Assembly: GCA_025765615.1 (NCBI GenBank)
Contig: JAIVFJ010000164.1
Location: forward strand, 82,841-146,840
Direction: 5' to 3'
DNA length: 64,000 bases
Source: Zopfochytrium polystomum
Taxonomy: Eukaryota > Chytridiomycota > Chytridiomycetes > Chytridiales > Chytridiaceae
The notes below the pieces were generated by a model that saw only the letters and a program-made list of their open reading frames with translations, was not told where the DNA came from and did not search any database. Shown here piece after piece: positions 1 through 11,023 of the stretch. Each line of letters starts with the position of its first letter. Positions within the stretch are counted from its first letter, which is position 1. The translations under genes were made by a program, and so were the position numbers.

Positions 1-1284
1 ACTTTAGGTCGCAGCCGGCTATGCGCACGTCCCCGGGCCAATGCCACATCACTGTCCGGAGAAACAATATTTTCGAGGATGCGTACGCAGAGATCATGCG
101 ACATCACCCGTCGGACTTGAAGAAGCGACTGTTTATACGGTTCCATGGGGAAGATGGGCTGGATTACGGTGGGTTGTCAAGAGAGTTCTTCTTCTTGATG
201 TCGAAAGAAATGTTCAATCCGTTCTATTGGTAAGTGGGCTGGTCTTGTTCTTGCAGCAGGCTTTTTAACTCAGAACTTTCTCCTCTTATCATTTTCCAGC
301 CTCTTTGAATACTCTGCGCACGATAACTACACCCTTCAAATCAACCCACACTCCGGCATCAACCCTGAGCACCTCAACTATTTCAAATTCATTGGTCGGG
401 TTGTCGGCTTGGGCATCTTCCACCAGCGCTTCCTCGATGCCTACTTTGTCACCGCCTTTTACAAAATGATTCTTCGCCGCAAAATCACAATCAAAGACAT
501 GGAGTCCGTCGACGCCGACCTCCACCGCTCCCTCCAGTGGATGCTCGACAACGCCATCGAAGACGTCCTTGACTTGACCTTTTCCACCGACAACGAGCAC
601 TTTGGCGAGCTGCAAAACATCGAGCTCAAGCCGGGAGGTGCGTCGATCGCCGTCACGGACGAAAACAAGAAGGAGTACGTCGAGCTCATCACCGAGTGGC
701 GCATCGTCAAGCGCGTCGAAGAGCAGTTCCGCGCATTTCAGGAGGGCTTCAACGAGATCGTGCCCCAAGACATGATCAACGTCTTTGACGAGCGCGAGCT
801 CGAGCTCCTGATTGGTGGGCTTGCTGACATTGACATTGACGACTGGAAGAAGCACACGGATTACCGTGGGTACAGCGAGAATGACGAGGCGATCCAGCTG
901 TTTTGGCAGGTTCGTGAATTTTTTTTTCCTCCCTCCCTTAGCCTTTTACCTCTTCATTTTTCAACCGAAGCCGAGTTTAACCCGTTCCTCTTTGGTCACA
1001 CTCCTCACATTCAGGCGGTCTCATCCTGGGACAACGAAAAGAAAGCAAACCTCCTCCAGTTCGTCACGGGAACCTCCCGCATCCCGGTGAACGGCTTCAA
1101 GGACCTCCACGGAAGCGACGGCCCCCGCCGCTTCACGATCGAAAAGACCGGCACCCTCGAACAGCTGCCAAAGTCGCACACGTGCTTCAATCGCCTCGAC
1201 CTGCCCCCGTACAAGTCGCTAGACCAGCTCGAAAAGAAGCTGACGATGGCTATCGAAGAGACTATGGGATTCTTACAAGAGTGA
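1..1284 (+). CDS. RSP5: Rsp5/NEDD4-type HECT E3 ubiquitin ligase, 3' part
   Basis: Partial gene; the 5' end (C2 and WW domains) lies outside the window. Exons are <1-229, 300-909 and 1015-1284, with introns of 70 and 105 bp. What is visible is nearly all of the HECT catalytic domain. The N-lobe carries the REFFFL and MFNPFYC motifs (the latter across the first splice junction), then [14 protein letters not shown] and ELELLIGG. The C-lobe carries [14 protein letters not shown] and the active-site Cys in [13 protein letters not shown]. The protein ends in ETMGFLQE, like the yeast Rsp5 tail. The family transfers ubiquitin from an E2 through the HECT Cys to PY-motif substrates, including plasma-membrane permeases and their adaptors. 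The assignment to Rsp5 rather than another HECT ligase rests on the C-terminal sequence and is very likely. No break is seen in the visible part. Confidence 0.95.
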
Positions 1285-1708
1285 GACGGATTACGGAGGG
1301 ATTTGGATGGAAGCGTCGACGTCGCGAGGGTGTTATTAACAGGTTCAGTGCACCAAGGTTCTTGTGTTCTTTCTTCCTCCCCTTGTCCCCCCTTTTTTTC
1401 GTTTGGTGTTGCTTTCCACTCTCCTTATGCTTCCCTTTCCCCTTCCGTCAAATCGAACACACGATATGCTACTCCAACTCGCTTTACAATTGGGCCAGAC
1501 AGAAACTTCACACCCCTCTCTTCTCATCCCAATAACTTGGCACATGCTGTGGGGCAAAGAACGTTTGCCGGTTACCCATATGACTCTTTTTGCGTTCTCC
1601 GCTTTTATCGCCTCGTTCTTTTTTTTTGTGTGTGTGGTTCTCTGTTAATCTTTTTTTTCTTTTTGGTGGATTCTTTATCGACACTTACTATTTTTTTTTT
1701 TTTGGTCT

Positions 1709-1742
<34 letters not shown>

Positions 1743-2890
1743 TCCTTTTGTTTCTTTGGAGGCGTAGCGGGCATTCTCGTTTCCCGAACAAGCGCTTCTC
1801 TCCCCGCACCTGTTCCGATCCTGCCTCCCCGCCCCTTGCGACCGGCCCCCCCTCTACCACTGGGAAAACCCGGTGGGTCTATACTCTCCGTTGCTGCAGA
1901 ACCAAAAAAAAAAAAAAAAACACGATTATATATGGAACTGGTGCCCGAGTTTGAAAATTTCTTTTCACAGCTACGATAGTGTCAACCACCCTGTCGGTTC
2001 CACCGAAGAAGTCGGACGCTGATTTGTGCAACTCTTCGAGCGGTCTGGCAAGGAGCCTCCGTTCGCTCGCGGGACGTGCGGCTTTGGCTGCTGTAAAATT
2101 ACACCCTTTGGAGTTCAAACAGAAATTCTAGTTTGCTTATCTTCCAATCAGCCTGACAATTCGAGACCGAATGCAGCTGGACGGTTTTTTTTTTCTTTTT
2201 GCAACTCACAAGAGTTTGTCAATTGAACCCCCCCCCCCCTCCCCTAAATGTAAAAAATAGAGAAGCGCCAAGTGGTGCGCTATATTTTGAATTACCTCTT
2301 GCAACCAGGCAAAATGGAGGACAGCCGCGTGGATTGCGAAACCGAGGGAGGAAGTGCGGAAAGGCGATTTTGGGGCGATTTTTGACCCGCGTAGGTGCTT
2401 GTTTTAAAGAGGGCACTTAAAATGTCAAGTCAATCAGGTGCTGAATACTCCTTGAAGGCCGATTGAACAGCTCACAGTATGTGGATATTCTAAACGGCGA
2501 GATTCAAGTCTTCATTGAGTTTATTGCTGAGGATAACGATGTGTGGGCCATCGCATTGAACTGAAGGCTACAGTTTATCTGCTTTTATTTCAAGTCTCCT
2601 TCTCTTTCAAGCCATATCGACACACTTTTTTCGCGCAATCCTTTCTTTGGGCTCTCGCCCAGACAGTTGTATCGAGGTTTTTGGAACCGACCCGATGCCA
2701 TCTCGGATGGGATGAAGCACCCCTCGCCGTGGATGTTGTGGCAGAGCGTTCTCAACCGCGATAACAATCTCTGCTTACTATTTGTTGCACGCCGACGCTA
2801 TTTCACGACCGCAGTTCATTCTTGGAGTAAGTGTGGATGAAGCGACAAAAGAATAAAAGTGAATAGTGGACTCGACTTGGGTTGGGAACC

Positions 2891-2926
<36 letters not shown>

Positions 2927-3078
2927 AATAAGAAAAAAGCAGCAAATTGTGGAACAGCTCAAAGTCTCCCTTTCGGATCCAGCCGAATAGGTTTGGTTCT
3001 TTTCTCACTGACTGCCTCCATATCTTCCACCAATTTCACTGAACCGGTTCCAAAGGGCGCATGCTCCATGTCGGGCGG
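1285..3078. other. intergenic region rich in homopolymer tracts
   Basis: No coding exon is supported here. The stretch holds T runs at about 1691-1703 and 1710-1739, an A run near 1905-1920, a C run near 2227-2240 and an A run at about 2892-2924. It lies between the 3' ends of two convergent genes (HECT ligase and cutinase), so part of it is presumably 3' UTR. Open frames in this stretch are short and read through the homopolymers. Confidence 0.6.
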
Positions 3079-4400
3079 TTACGCCATCCCGGCCGCTTGG
3101 ACAACGAATGCAGCCGCTTCCGCTGCATTCAAGTTGCCGTATGTCAAATGAGCTGGCAAAATCACAATGCCTTGCTGGCAGATGTTGTCGTCGGGGTGGC
3201 AGATCACTTTGGTCTTGGCGGGTGCAAGATTCGTCACGGCCGTTCCGTTGTCTTGCGGACCAGGTTGGAAGTGAATGCAGTGCAGATGGCGTTAGCTGGA
3301 GTAAAAGTTCATAACAGGTGATACTCACTGGGGTCGCCGAAGATCACTGCGGAGTTGACTTGTGCCATCACCGACGCCGGAAGCATATTGGCCGCGTTGT
3401 GCACCAGCTGTCCGCCTTGCGAGTATCCCGCCATCACCACCTTCGTGTTGGGGCACGCTGACATTGCCTGCATCACGAGCGACGCCCTGGTAGAAACGCA
3501 GAGGTTAGATTCGTGGGTCGGGGCGGGAGAAGAATCCCACAACGAAACTCACATCTTCGCTGACCCGTTCGGGTCCCCACCCGCCAAGAACCCGGGCACG
3601 TCGGCGGGGTAGTCGACACCCTGCACCACCATCTTCCCCGGTCCCGCCGCCGCCTCGATCGCCTGGAAGAACGGCGGGCCCACCAGGGCCCCGACGTTCC
3701 CCGGCTCCAACGTTCCGCGGGCAAACACAACCGTCATTGCCGCGCACGTCCCCGTCGCGAGCCCGTTCTGCACCGTGCCCGCAAGCACCGCGTTGGCGGC
3801 CCCAGTGGCGGGGGTCGCGGGGTCGGCTGCCGGTGCGGCAGGAGCAGCAGTGGTATTTGGCACAGCCGGTACATTGGGGACTTGAGGGACTTGAGGGACT
3901 TGAGGGACAGCAGGCACCTGCGGGACCGCAGGGACTTGGGGTACGGCTGGAACTTGCGGAACAGCTGGTACTTGAGGGACAGCGGGGACTTGAGGGACGG
4001 CAGGGACTTGAGGAACGGCCGGGACTTGTGGAATGGCAGGAACTTGCGGGACGGCTGGCACTTGGGGGACCGCTGGAACCTGTGGGACAGCCGGCACTTG
4101 CGGGACAGCGGGGACTTGTGGAACGGCCGGAACTTGCGGGACAGCAGGCACTTGAGGAACATTAGGCACTTGAGGAGCGTTGGGCACCTGAGGAACATTT
4201 GGAATCGCAGGAATGGCCGGAATCGCAGGAATGGCTGGAATAGCTGGGATGGCTGGAATGGCTGGAATGGCTGGGATGGGAGGAATAGCCGGGACTGCAG
4301 CTGCGGCGTTGGCGTTGGTGTTGCCGGTCGTTCTGGCAGGAAGCGCCACGGCTTTGGCGCGCAGTGCAAGGGCCATGGCCAGGAGGAAGTAGAGAAGCAT
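3079..4400 (-). CDS. cutinase with long N-terminal Pro-rich repeat
   Basis: Secreted serine esterase of the cutinase family (alpha/beta hydrolase), expected to cleave cutin or other polyesters outside the cell. Exons on the minus strand are 4400-3553, 3486-3329 and 3251-3079, giving 392 residues. Splice 2 uses an AAG acceptor and gives the family-typical GDPNNGTAV. Residues 1-20 are a signal peptide ([14 protein letters not shown]). Residues about 38-180 are a low-complexity PAIP and PQVPAVP repeat. The catalytic domain starts around residue 205. It has the nucleophile motif GYSQGG, the catalytic Asp in the CHPDDNIC segment and the catalytic His in LPAHLTY, so the triad is complete. The repeat between signal peptide and enzyme is the odd part; carbohydrate-binding or linker segments of cutinases are more often C-terminal. 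The start at 4400 is the only ATG that includes the signal peptide. Confidence 0.93.
3876..4290 (-). repeat. in-frame tandem repeat coding PQVPAVP / PAIP
   Basis: Degenerate tandem array of 9-18 bp units (cacttgnggnacngcngg on the plus strand) inside the first cutinase exon. Read on the minus strand it gives two blocks: (PAIP)n at about 4200-4290 and (PQVPAV)n at about 3876-4200. Third-position differences between units show it is not a recent slippage product. The long open frames seen on the plus strand across it are shadows of the repeat. Confidence 0.9.
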
Positions 4401-5070
4401 GATGAAGGTACTCGGTGCCCGTTGATTTTTCTTTCCAAGGACGACAGTGGGGGGTGCTGGGAAGGTTACTAGGTTCTGCGCGTGAATTTATTTCTTTCGG
4501 CCTCTAGCAGAATTCAAATTAAGATGCGGACTGTTGGGCGGCCAACTGCAAGGCCCAAATTGAATCAAAAAGCGTCGTTGTTCATTTGGGGGCCAGGCAG
4601 CGTAAAGCGAGCAGGTCCGAATGAGCTGGCGGCCGTCGCGCCGTCTGCGGTGTGGCGACAGGAGAAAGCAGAGGCACTACTCTGAAGTGTGAATGCGCAG
4701 TGGAAGAAACAAAAATCCTCCCCCGAAATTTACCCCCCATGGAAAAATTCCTTCGAGTTTGCCATGCGCAGGCGTTGCAATCTTCACTTTTTTGCCTACC
4801 AAATTGCACGCCCATGCGCACAATGCTCGCCACCACGTTGTCTCTGCTACACCGTCATATCCGATGAGTCGAAGCGACGGCCCGACGGCGGTCGGACTTC
4901 GATTGGCACTGCGCGATCGATGCGCAGCGCACAAAGCGGAAAGACTGAAAGCTCAATTTATGTTCGCGTTACGCGTGCACTCTACGCCCTTGCGCCATGG
5001 CCTGCCTGAAATCAACCAGAGGAGATGGTGTGGTGTTGTGATAATACATATATATTCGAACAAACCCTCA
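4401..5070. other. intergenic, upstream of cutinase and downstream of adenylyl cyclase
   Basis: About 670 bp with no supported exon. It should contain the cutinase promoter on the minus strand and the 3' UTR of the adenylyl cyclase. I see no clear TATA box or known element. Confidence 0.5.
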
Positions 5071-8000
5071 TCAAGTTGACAACTGGAGCGCCCTCCTTAA
5101 CACGAGTACCTCCCACGCAGCATCGAACGCCTCGAACGCCTTCATCACAACCAAAATCGCCTCCCGAACTTCCTCCCTTGGCCTCGCCATCCAGGCAGCA
5201 TTCAGCATTCTGGCTTTGACCATCAAGGCCAAATGCTCATGGAGAAAATCATCGTACTCCCGGAGCACTTTACGCAGGTCTGACTCCAGACACTCCAGAC
5301 GCCCGGTCCGGAGAACTCGTTCAAGGGATTTACGCAGAGCGGTGGTGAACCTGGTGGATGGAGACTGCGGCACCGAGCGGGCGAGGGTGGATTTTGCCAC
5401 CGTAATGAAACTACTTACAGCGTTTCGAATGATCCTCTTGGACAGTGGGCAGCTTCTTGAGTAGTCTGGGTCAAAAAGAAGGAAAACCAGATTATACGCG
5501 TTGAGGAGAGCGAGACTAATGTTGTAGGCAATAATTGAAACCTGCGCTCAATTTGATGTCATTCTCCGGAATCTGGCTGTAAGACCTATGTTACCGAGTT
5601 GGCGCGGACTCCATGTTCTTCTTTTTCGTAATCTGCGACGGCGTCGGCGAGGTCATTTGCATAAGGGCTCAAGCCCTCTTCAGGTGCATCCAGCACAATA
5701 ATCATACTGAAAAATCGGACTAAGCTCAAAGTGTTTATGGCTTTTGACATCTCGTGAGGATTTGATTTATTCTGATGTGCAACAACCTGTAAACGACTGA
5801 CGCGTTTAAAGAAAGGATGGCTTACTTCATTGCGAAATTTAGAGTTTCCAAGCTCACGGAAAAGGCTCTTTACGACGACGGTGTCGCACAAGACTGCTGC
5901 TTCGATGGCAAGACACAGCTTCAAAGCGAGCACCGCTATTCGAGTCGGACTATGCTTCTCGTAGAAGCACAGAAAATCATGGATACTGAACCTTGTGCCA
6001 CCAGAAATTTCTGGGCGAAAGTTTCCGACCCTGATCAATAGTTTCGAACGGAAAATCGAGCATTAATGGAAGCGAGAAAAAAAACCTCAAGCCTACAATT
6101 GCAGCCCTGAGTGCAAACTCGGCCACAGACTAAGAGCCGCCGCCCCAAATTCCACGCCAGCCTCCCTGAAGCACTGGATCGATTCCAACAAAAAACATGA
6201 ACAGCGTACATCAAATTTCGTCCGTGTCAAATAGTAAGTCCACGTCAATGTAATGCTGAAGAGGGCTTTGCAAAATATATCCTGGCTGGAAAGCTCTTCA
6301 TCGGAGATTTCATCGGATCTTTTCCGAAATCCTGACGCAACTTTCTCGGATATCAGGCCAGTGGATATCATTGCCATTTGGATGCAATGGAATTTATGCG
6401 GCCACTTCCAGAACGTTTGGCCAAGCGATCGGTCTATGGAATAGCCGAGCTCACTCAAAACATACGCCGCGAGAAAGCACGTACTTGCAGTGACTGTGTC
6501 GATTCCCACAGTCTCGGCTGCGCCGGCAAATTGGAGCGTTCCGCTCATTTCGAGGCATTTCGACAACTCTCTCAAGACCTTGTCGAGATTTTGAAGTTCC
6601 AACTCATTGACGAACACTCGAGATCGGCTCCTTGAGGGCTTCCAGTGCTTCAAATATTGCGCACGCACCCGAGGGAAGAATCGGCACAAGAACTTCAGGC
6701 ACAATGCTGGCTTCGACTCGTCCGAGGATCGGTTGAGAGTCAGCACGACGCTCAGGTGGGAAAGAAGCCGCGGAATCGCCTTCCAGGTCGAGATTTTCCC
6801 GTTTGAAGCAAGATATCCTGCAGCCACGAAAACCTGAATGGCAGCTTTCCACGACAGCAGCCATTCCCTAAAGTCAGATCGTGAGAATCACGAATTGGGA
6901 AAGGCTTCAACACGTACCCGCTTTCCATGTGCAACAAGCTCAATATTCGGAAATGTCGCAAAACATCGATGAACCCGAGATGAGAAACGTATTGTGGATT
7001 TACGGATTCGAGGAGCTCAAGATAGTGAAACGCTTCTCCTGCCTTGAACTCCTCGCCCGCCATGATGAATCCACGATACAAATACTCCGATTTCAACTCT
7101 TCCGAGCCATTCAGTGTCATCACTCGCGCAATAATCAATGGCAGAAGGAGGCCGTTATCGCCTTCTGCTTGAAGTCGATCAACCAGAACGCTAAAAATAG
7201 CTCGGTTGATCCGTTCGCGACGAGAAGGAAGAAGAGTCAACAAAACCCCTTGCTGCAAAAGGTAATGCCGAAAGGCGTAACTTTTCGTTTGTGAATCACG
7301 ACAAAATACGAAGCCGAAGCGATCGCCTGCTTGTATCAATTCCTCAATGTGCTTTGCTGTGGTTTCAGACTCGTGCGTCGCCTTGGAAGAGAGTCGTCCC
7401 AGTACGGACGCGGTGGTTTCAAGGTCGAAATATTGCCCTATCACGGACGCCACAGAGACAACCGTTCGAAATGATGGGGAAAGCGTATCGAGCCTAATGT
7501 AAGGGACGGTTTCAAGGAAAACTGAGTGAGCATTTTTGAACAAAAGTTTTCAGATAAGCATACTGAGCGGCAATAGCCTTGTCCCTGTCCATAATTGTGC
7601 TCAGATTCCAGCCCGATGCTCTGCGCGTTGACGTCGCCTGCAGGGTCGCCACTGCAATTTGCACCGCCACGGGCACACCGTTTGTTTTCTCAAACACGCC
7701 TTGGATGACTCTATCAGGAACTTCTGCGCCGAGGCTCTGGGCCATCATTTGCCGAACGGCGGCCTCCGACAGCGGTTCGAGCTTTAATCGATGCTGACAT
7801 GACTTTTCAAACTCGTCGAAGATTTCCGGTCGATCCCATTCCTGTTTCGCGGCTTGTGTGTGAAGAGAATGAAGGAAGAAGACTTTTACCATACCGCGCG
7901 AGTTCTGCCAATCAGCGCCACAAATGACTGCTTGGAAAGTTTCAGCAGTGTATTGACCACACTCAAGGACTCTTTGTCGAACCACTGGTAATCTTCACAG

Positions 8001-10437
8001 TCAGCTTGTAACCCGCCAAGAGAATAAATTAGGCAAACACTTGCCTGAATGTCGTCGCAAATCAGGCATGGCTCGAAACCGACGGCTCTCGTTGCCTCAA
8101 ATATCTGGGATATAACGATGGAAAGACGCATGGACACATCACCAGACGACACGCGTTCCTGCGCCGTAAATGACTTCAAACCCGGAACTGCTGCGATCAG
8201 AGCAAACGTGGCTCTTGGCGCCTTCATAGCCACCAAGATGTCGACTAAATACTGTAGCGTGGGATCTGACAGAGCAATAATGTTCGATTGGGAGGTTTGC
8301 AGAGAACTTGATACACTTTTGCGACGCCGTTGCTCGCCGGAACCAGTTCTGGAATGGTGCTGAAGGCCTCCTGTACAAGCCTGCTGGAAGCTCGCTGCCT
8401 TCAAACCCGCGTCCATAAGTCTGGATGCGACTGCTCTAAACAGTGATTCAAGGACCCCAAAAGATACTTTTTGCTTGATTTCATCCCCTGTGCACTGGCT
8501 TTTGGGATATTTTAGCTTTAGAAACACTCCACAAGTGGGGTTATAATTACCAGAGTATCGTGTTCGGTTGCTGGGTCAACTCTTCGCAAAGGAAAGCCGA
8601 AAGGGATGATTTGCCAAGGCCAGATCGTCCAGTGAGAAAAATATGCTGGTTGGGAGTCTGTCGTCTCCACTCGTGCACCACTTGTGAGAGACGCGCAAGC
8701 TCATCCTCTCGTCCATATAATGTTTGCTTTCGGGTGCTTTGGAGTGCTTCAATCTTCTTTCCAGCTTCAAGAAGCTTCCCTCGGGCCTTGACCAGATAGT
8801 GGACTTTCACTTCTTCAGGAAAACCTGGCGTGGCAATTCTGAGTTCTTGGGGAAAGCCAATCGAACAAATATACCTTTGGGTGTTATCATCGGGAGATCC
8901 GAGCCAAATTCGAAATCTTCAACAGCGGCGAGGAAAGTCGGATCGTCGCAAAAGACCGGCAAGCATCCGTTGGGAAGTCTCTCAGAAAAAGAGTTTTCGA
9001 GGCACATCAGCCTTGCAGCCAAATTGACGGGTGATCCCAACACGGTTCCGTCTGCGCGAATGTCGTTCCCAATAAGCCCAGCGTAAACGAGACCAGACGC
9101 AACGCCAGCTTGGAAATAGAAATCAGTGTTGGTCGCGATTTCGCGTTCAAAGAGCTGATAGAGCTTGATGCAGACGGTGAGCGCGTACGATGCCTCGCCG
9201 CGCTGATGTGCGAGCCCCCGTAAGCCCCAAACTGCAAGTGCCGTGAAGCCCTTGTCGTCAATGTTGAGCTGTCGAACGCTCCCTCCCTCAGCACAAACGC
9301 ATTCAATCACAGCCATGGATATCCGCTGGACATTGTAAAGCATTGCCGTCGATGCGTCACCGCACTCTGCCGTAGAGTCTGCCGAAGGAACTATTCTCAC
9401 GTTCGGAAATCGAAAGAATACTGCCGTAACGACCCTTGTGTCGCTGTAGTGCTCTTCTTCGAAGCTGACGTGACCAAAGCTTTCGGCGATGAACAGCGCC
9501 ACAGAGCTCTCTATATATTGATATGCCAGCTCAACATTTATAGGCGCCTCTGCTTCCGCTGAGTCCTCCTGTGCGAGGTTCGCCAGATTTCCCATCAACT
9601 TTGTCAAGCCAGGGGAGTATTGTTGTATCAGGAAAGCTGATCCGTTTGTACCAGCCAAGGGACTCGAAACCGATTGCAGAGTCGTCAGTAAAGCCAATCT
9701 CGTCAAGATCGACGACAGAGACTGGTAGTACTGGTTTGCCATCACGAAGTCCCCGCGGTCGCCAAGCGACAAGAGGTCACCGGCGTCGGAAATCGCCTCT
9801 CCAGCGATGAAATACTCACGTCGCCCGCTGTCGCCCGCTTCCGCTGCTTCGGATCGCCCGACGTGAACGTGGCAGAGCCTTCCGATGCCGATCCCGATGT
9901 GAATGTTGAGCCCATCCGAGCTGCCTTGGCGGCCCGATCGAAATGACTCCAGGAGCTCTAGACAGCAGAGAAACGATTGTAAAACACGGAGCTCGTGCGA
10001 CGTGCTACTCCGCAGCCTTGCACCAGTCTTTGACCTTGAAAGCAACGTCCCGTCAGTGAAAGGAGATGGTGATCGCCTGAAAGAACGAGTCTTCTCTCAC
10101 CAGCACGCTATTGCGGCATCCCCAGCGAACTTTACGATCGACCCGGCGCGTCCGTACACGTTCCGTATAATCTTATCCAGCGGGCGATTGATCGCGTCGC
10201 GGAGCTTTGCTGCTCCGTCTGCTCCATGGAGTTTGAGCAGCGTGCAAGACAGGTCAGTGAACCCTGCCCGACTGTCGTTAGATGGAATCGCTTGAAGCGG
10301 CTCGGTTGGGTTGCCACACCTGATATGTCAATCACGGCCGCCACGCCATCTTCGTCGACGTCGTGGAACGGAACGGCGCTTCGAGTCGCGTCTTCGCGGC
10401 ACGTGTCGAGGACGTGTCGAGGAAGAAATTTGCGCAT
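5071..10437 (-). CDS. soluble-type (ADCY10-like) adenylyl cyclase
   Basis: Predicted to make cAMP from ATP in the cytosol. Eleven exons: 10437-10320, 10263-10101, 10034-8875, 8824-8551, 8498-8045, 7984-7895, 7841-7564, 7493-6918, 6867-6097, 6030-5595 and 5541-5071. Together they give 1,596 residues in one frame, close to the roughly 1,610 of human sAC. Domain order: C1 with IDISGFTDLS and VKFAGDAA (both metal-binding Asp); C2 with NIDDKG and GTVLGSPVNLAARLM (Lys and Thr for adenine, Asn/Arg for the transition state). An AAA-type NTPase follows, with P-loop GRSGLGKSS (about residue 546) and Walker B LICDDIQW formed across an intron. The rest is a long helical C-terminal part. Intron 5 (8044-7985) has a GC donor (GCAAGT). 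The ATG at 10437 is the first in frame; a further 5' exon cannot be excluded. GTAAGC-CAG and GTAAGT-CAG pairs inside the last two exons, 39 and 54 bp apart and both multiples of three, could be extra introns. Confidence 0.9.
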
Positions 10438-10863
10438 CTTTTTTGGGACGGCGGGTTTGTTTGAAGGACAAGTCCATCGTGCGGTGGACTGGCTCGGCTC
10501 TGTCACGCTCTCCAGCAGAAACAAAAATCGTCGCTCCCTTAGCGTGCCCAAGCTGTTCAAATTCCTATCACAAGTTGGAGTCCCTTGGCTCACTTTCTTT
10601 CTTTATCATAATGACGCGTTATTGGCTCTTAATCGGCTCGTGATCGGCTCAATGGGCTCTCGACCGTCGGTGAGCCAGTACAGATCAGTTTTTGGAAGGA
10701 GTCGCAGACGCACTTGTATATTTTCATTCGACCCTGTGGGAATGCAAGATCGGTGAGCGTGGGTAGCAAAAATCCTCAGCTCATCGGTTACTGCGCCACT
10801 GAGTGAGTGGACGCCCCGCTGCCAGCATGCCAGCCGAGAACCTCTGCGAGGCAGGCACTTCTT

Positions 10864-10904
10864 TGGGGGGGGGGGTGGGGAAGGGGTGGGGGGGTGGGGG
10901 TGGA
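10864..10904 (+). promoter_or_regulatory. G-rich tract (possible G-quadruplex)
   Basis: Several runs of three to nine G interrupted by single T or A bases, between the divergent adenylyl cyclase and ankyrin genes and about 120-160 bp upstream of the ankyrin ATG. Structure formation is inferred from the G runs only. Confidence 0.4.
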
Positions 10905-11023
10905 TCCAAGCAAGTTTGAGCGTGGTGGTGTTGCGAGGAAGTGGCTCAGCGAGGCAGCGAGTGAGAATTAGGGGGGTCCAAAAAAAGGACAACTCTGCCA
11001 ACAGCCCAAGGAAACAGCCACAC

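Noticed and set aside
289..855. Minus-strand 188-residue frame over the HECT gene
   Set aside because: Shadow of the conserved HECT exon on the opposite strand.
3737..4472. Long plus-strand frames opposite the cutinase (repetitive RNGRDLRD and LEGLEG strings)
   Set aside because: They are antisense readings of the PQVPAVP repeat; the minus strand has signal peptide, catalytic triad and splice sites.
10077..10100. A 24-bp intron in the adenylyl cyclase (GTGAGA...TTTCAG)
   Set aside because: Too short to splice; the 66-bp intron 10035-10100 with a CACTGAC branch site uses the same donor and also keeps the frame.
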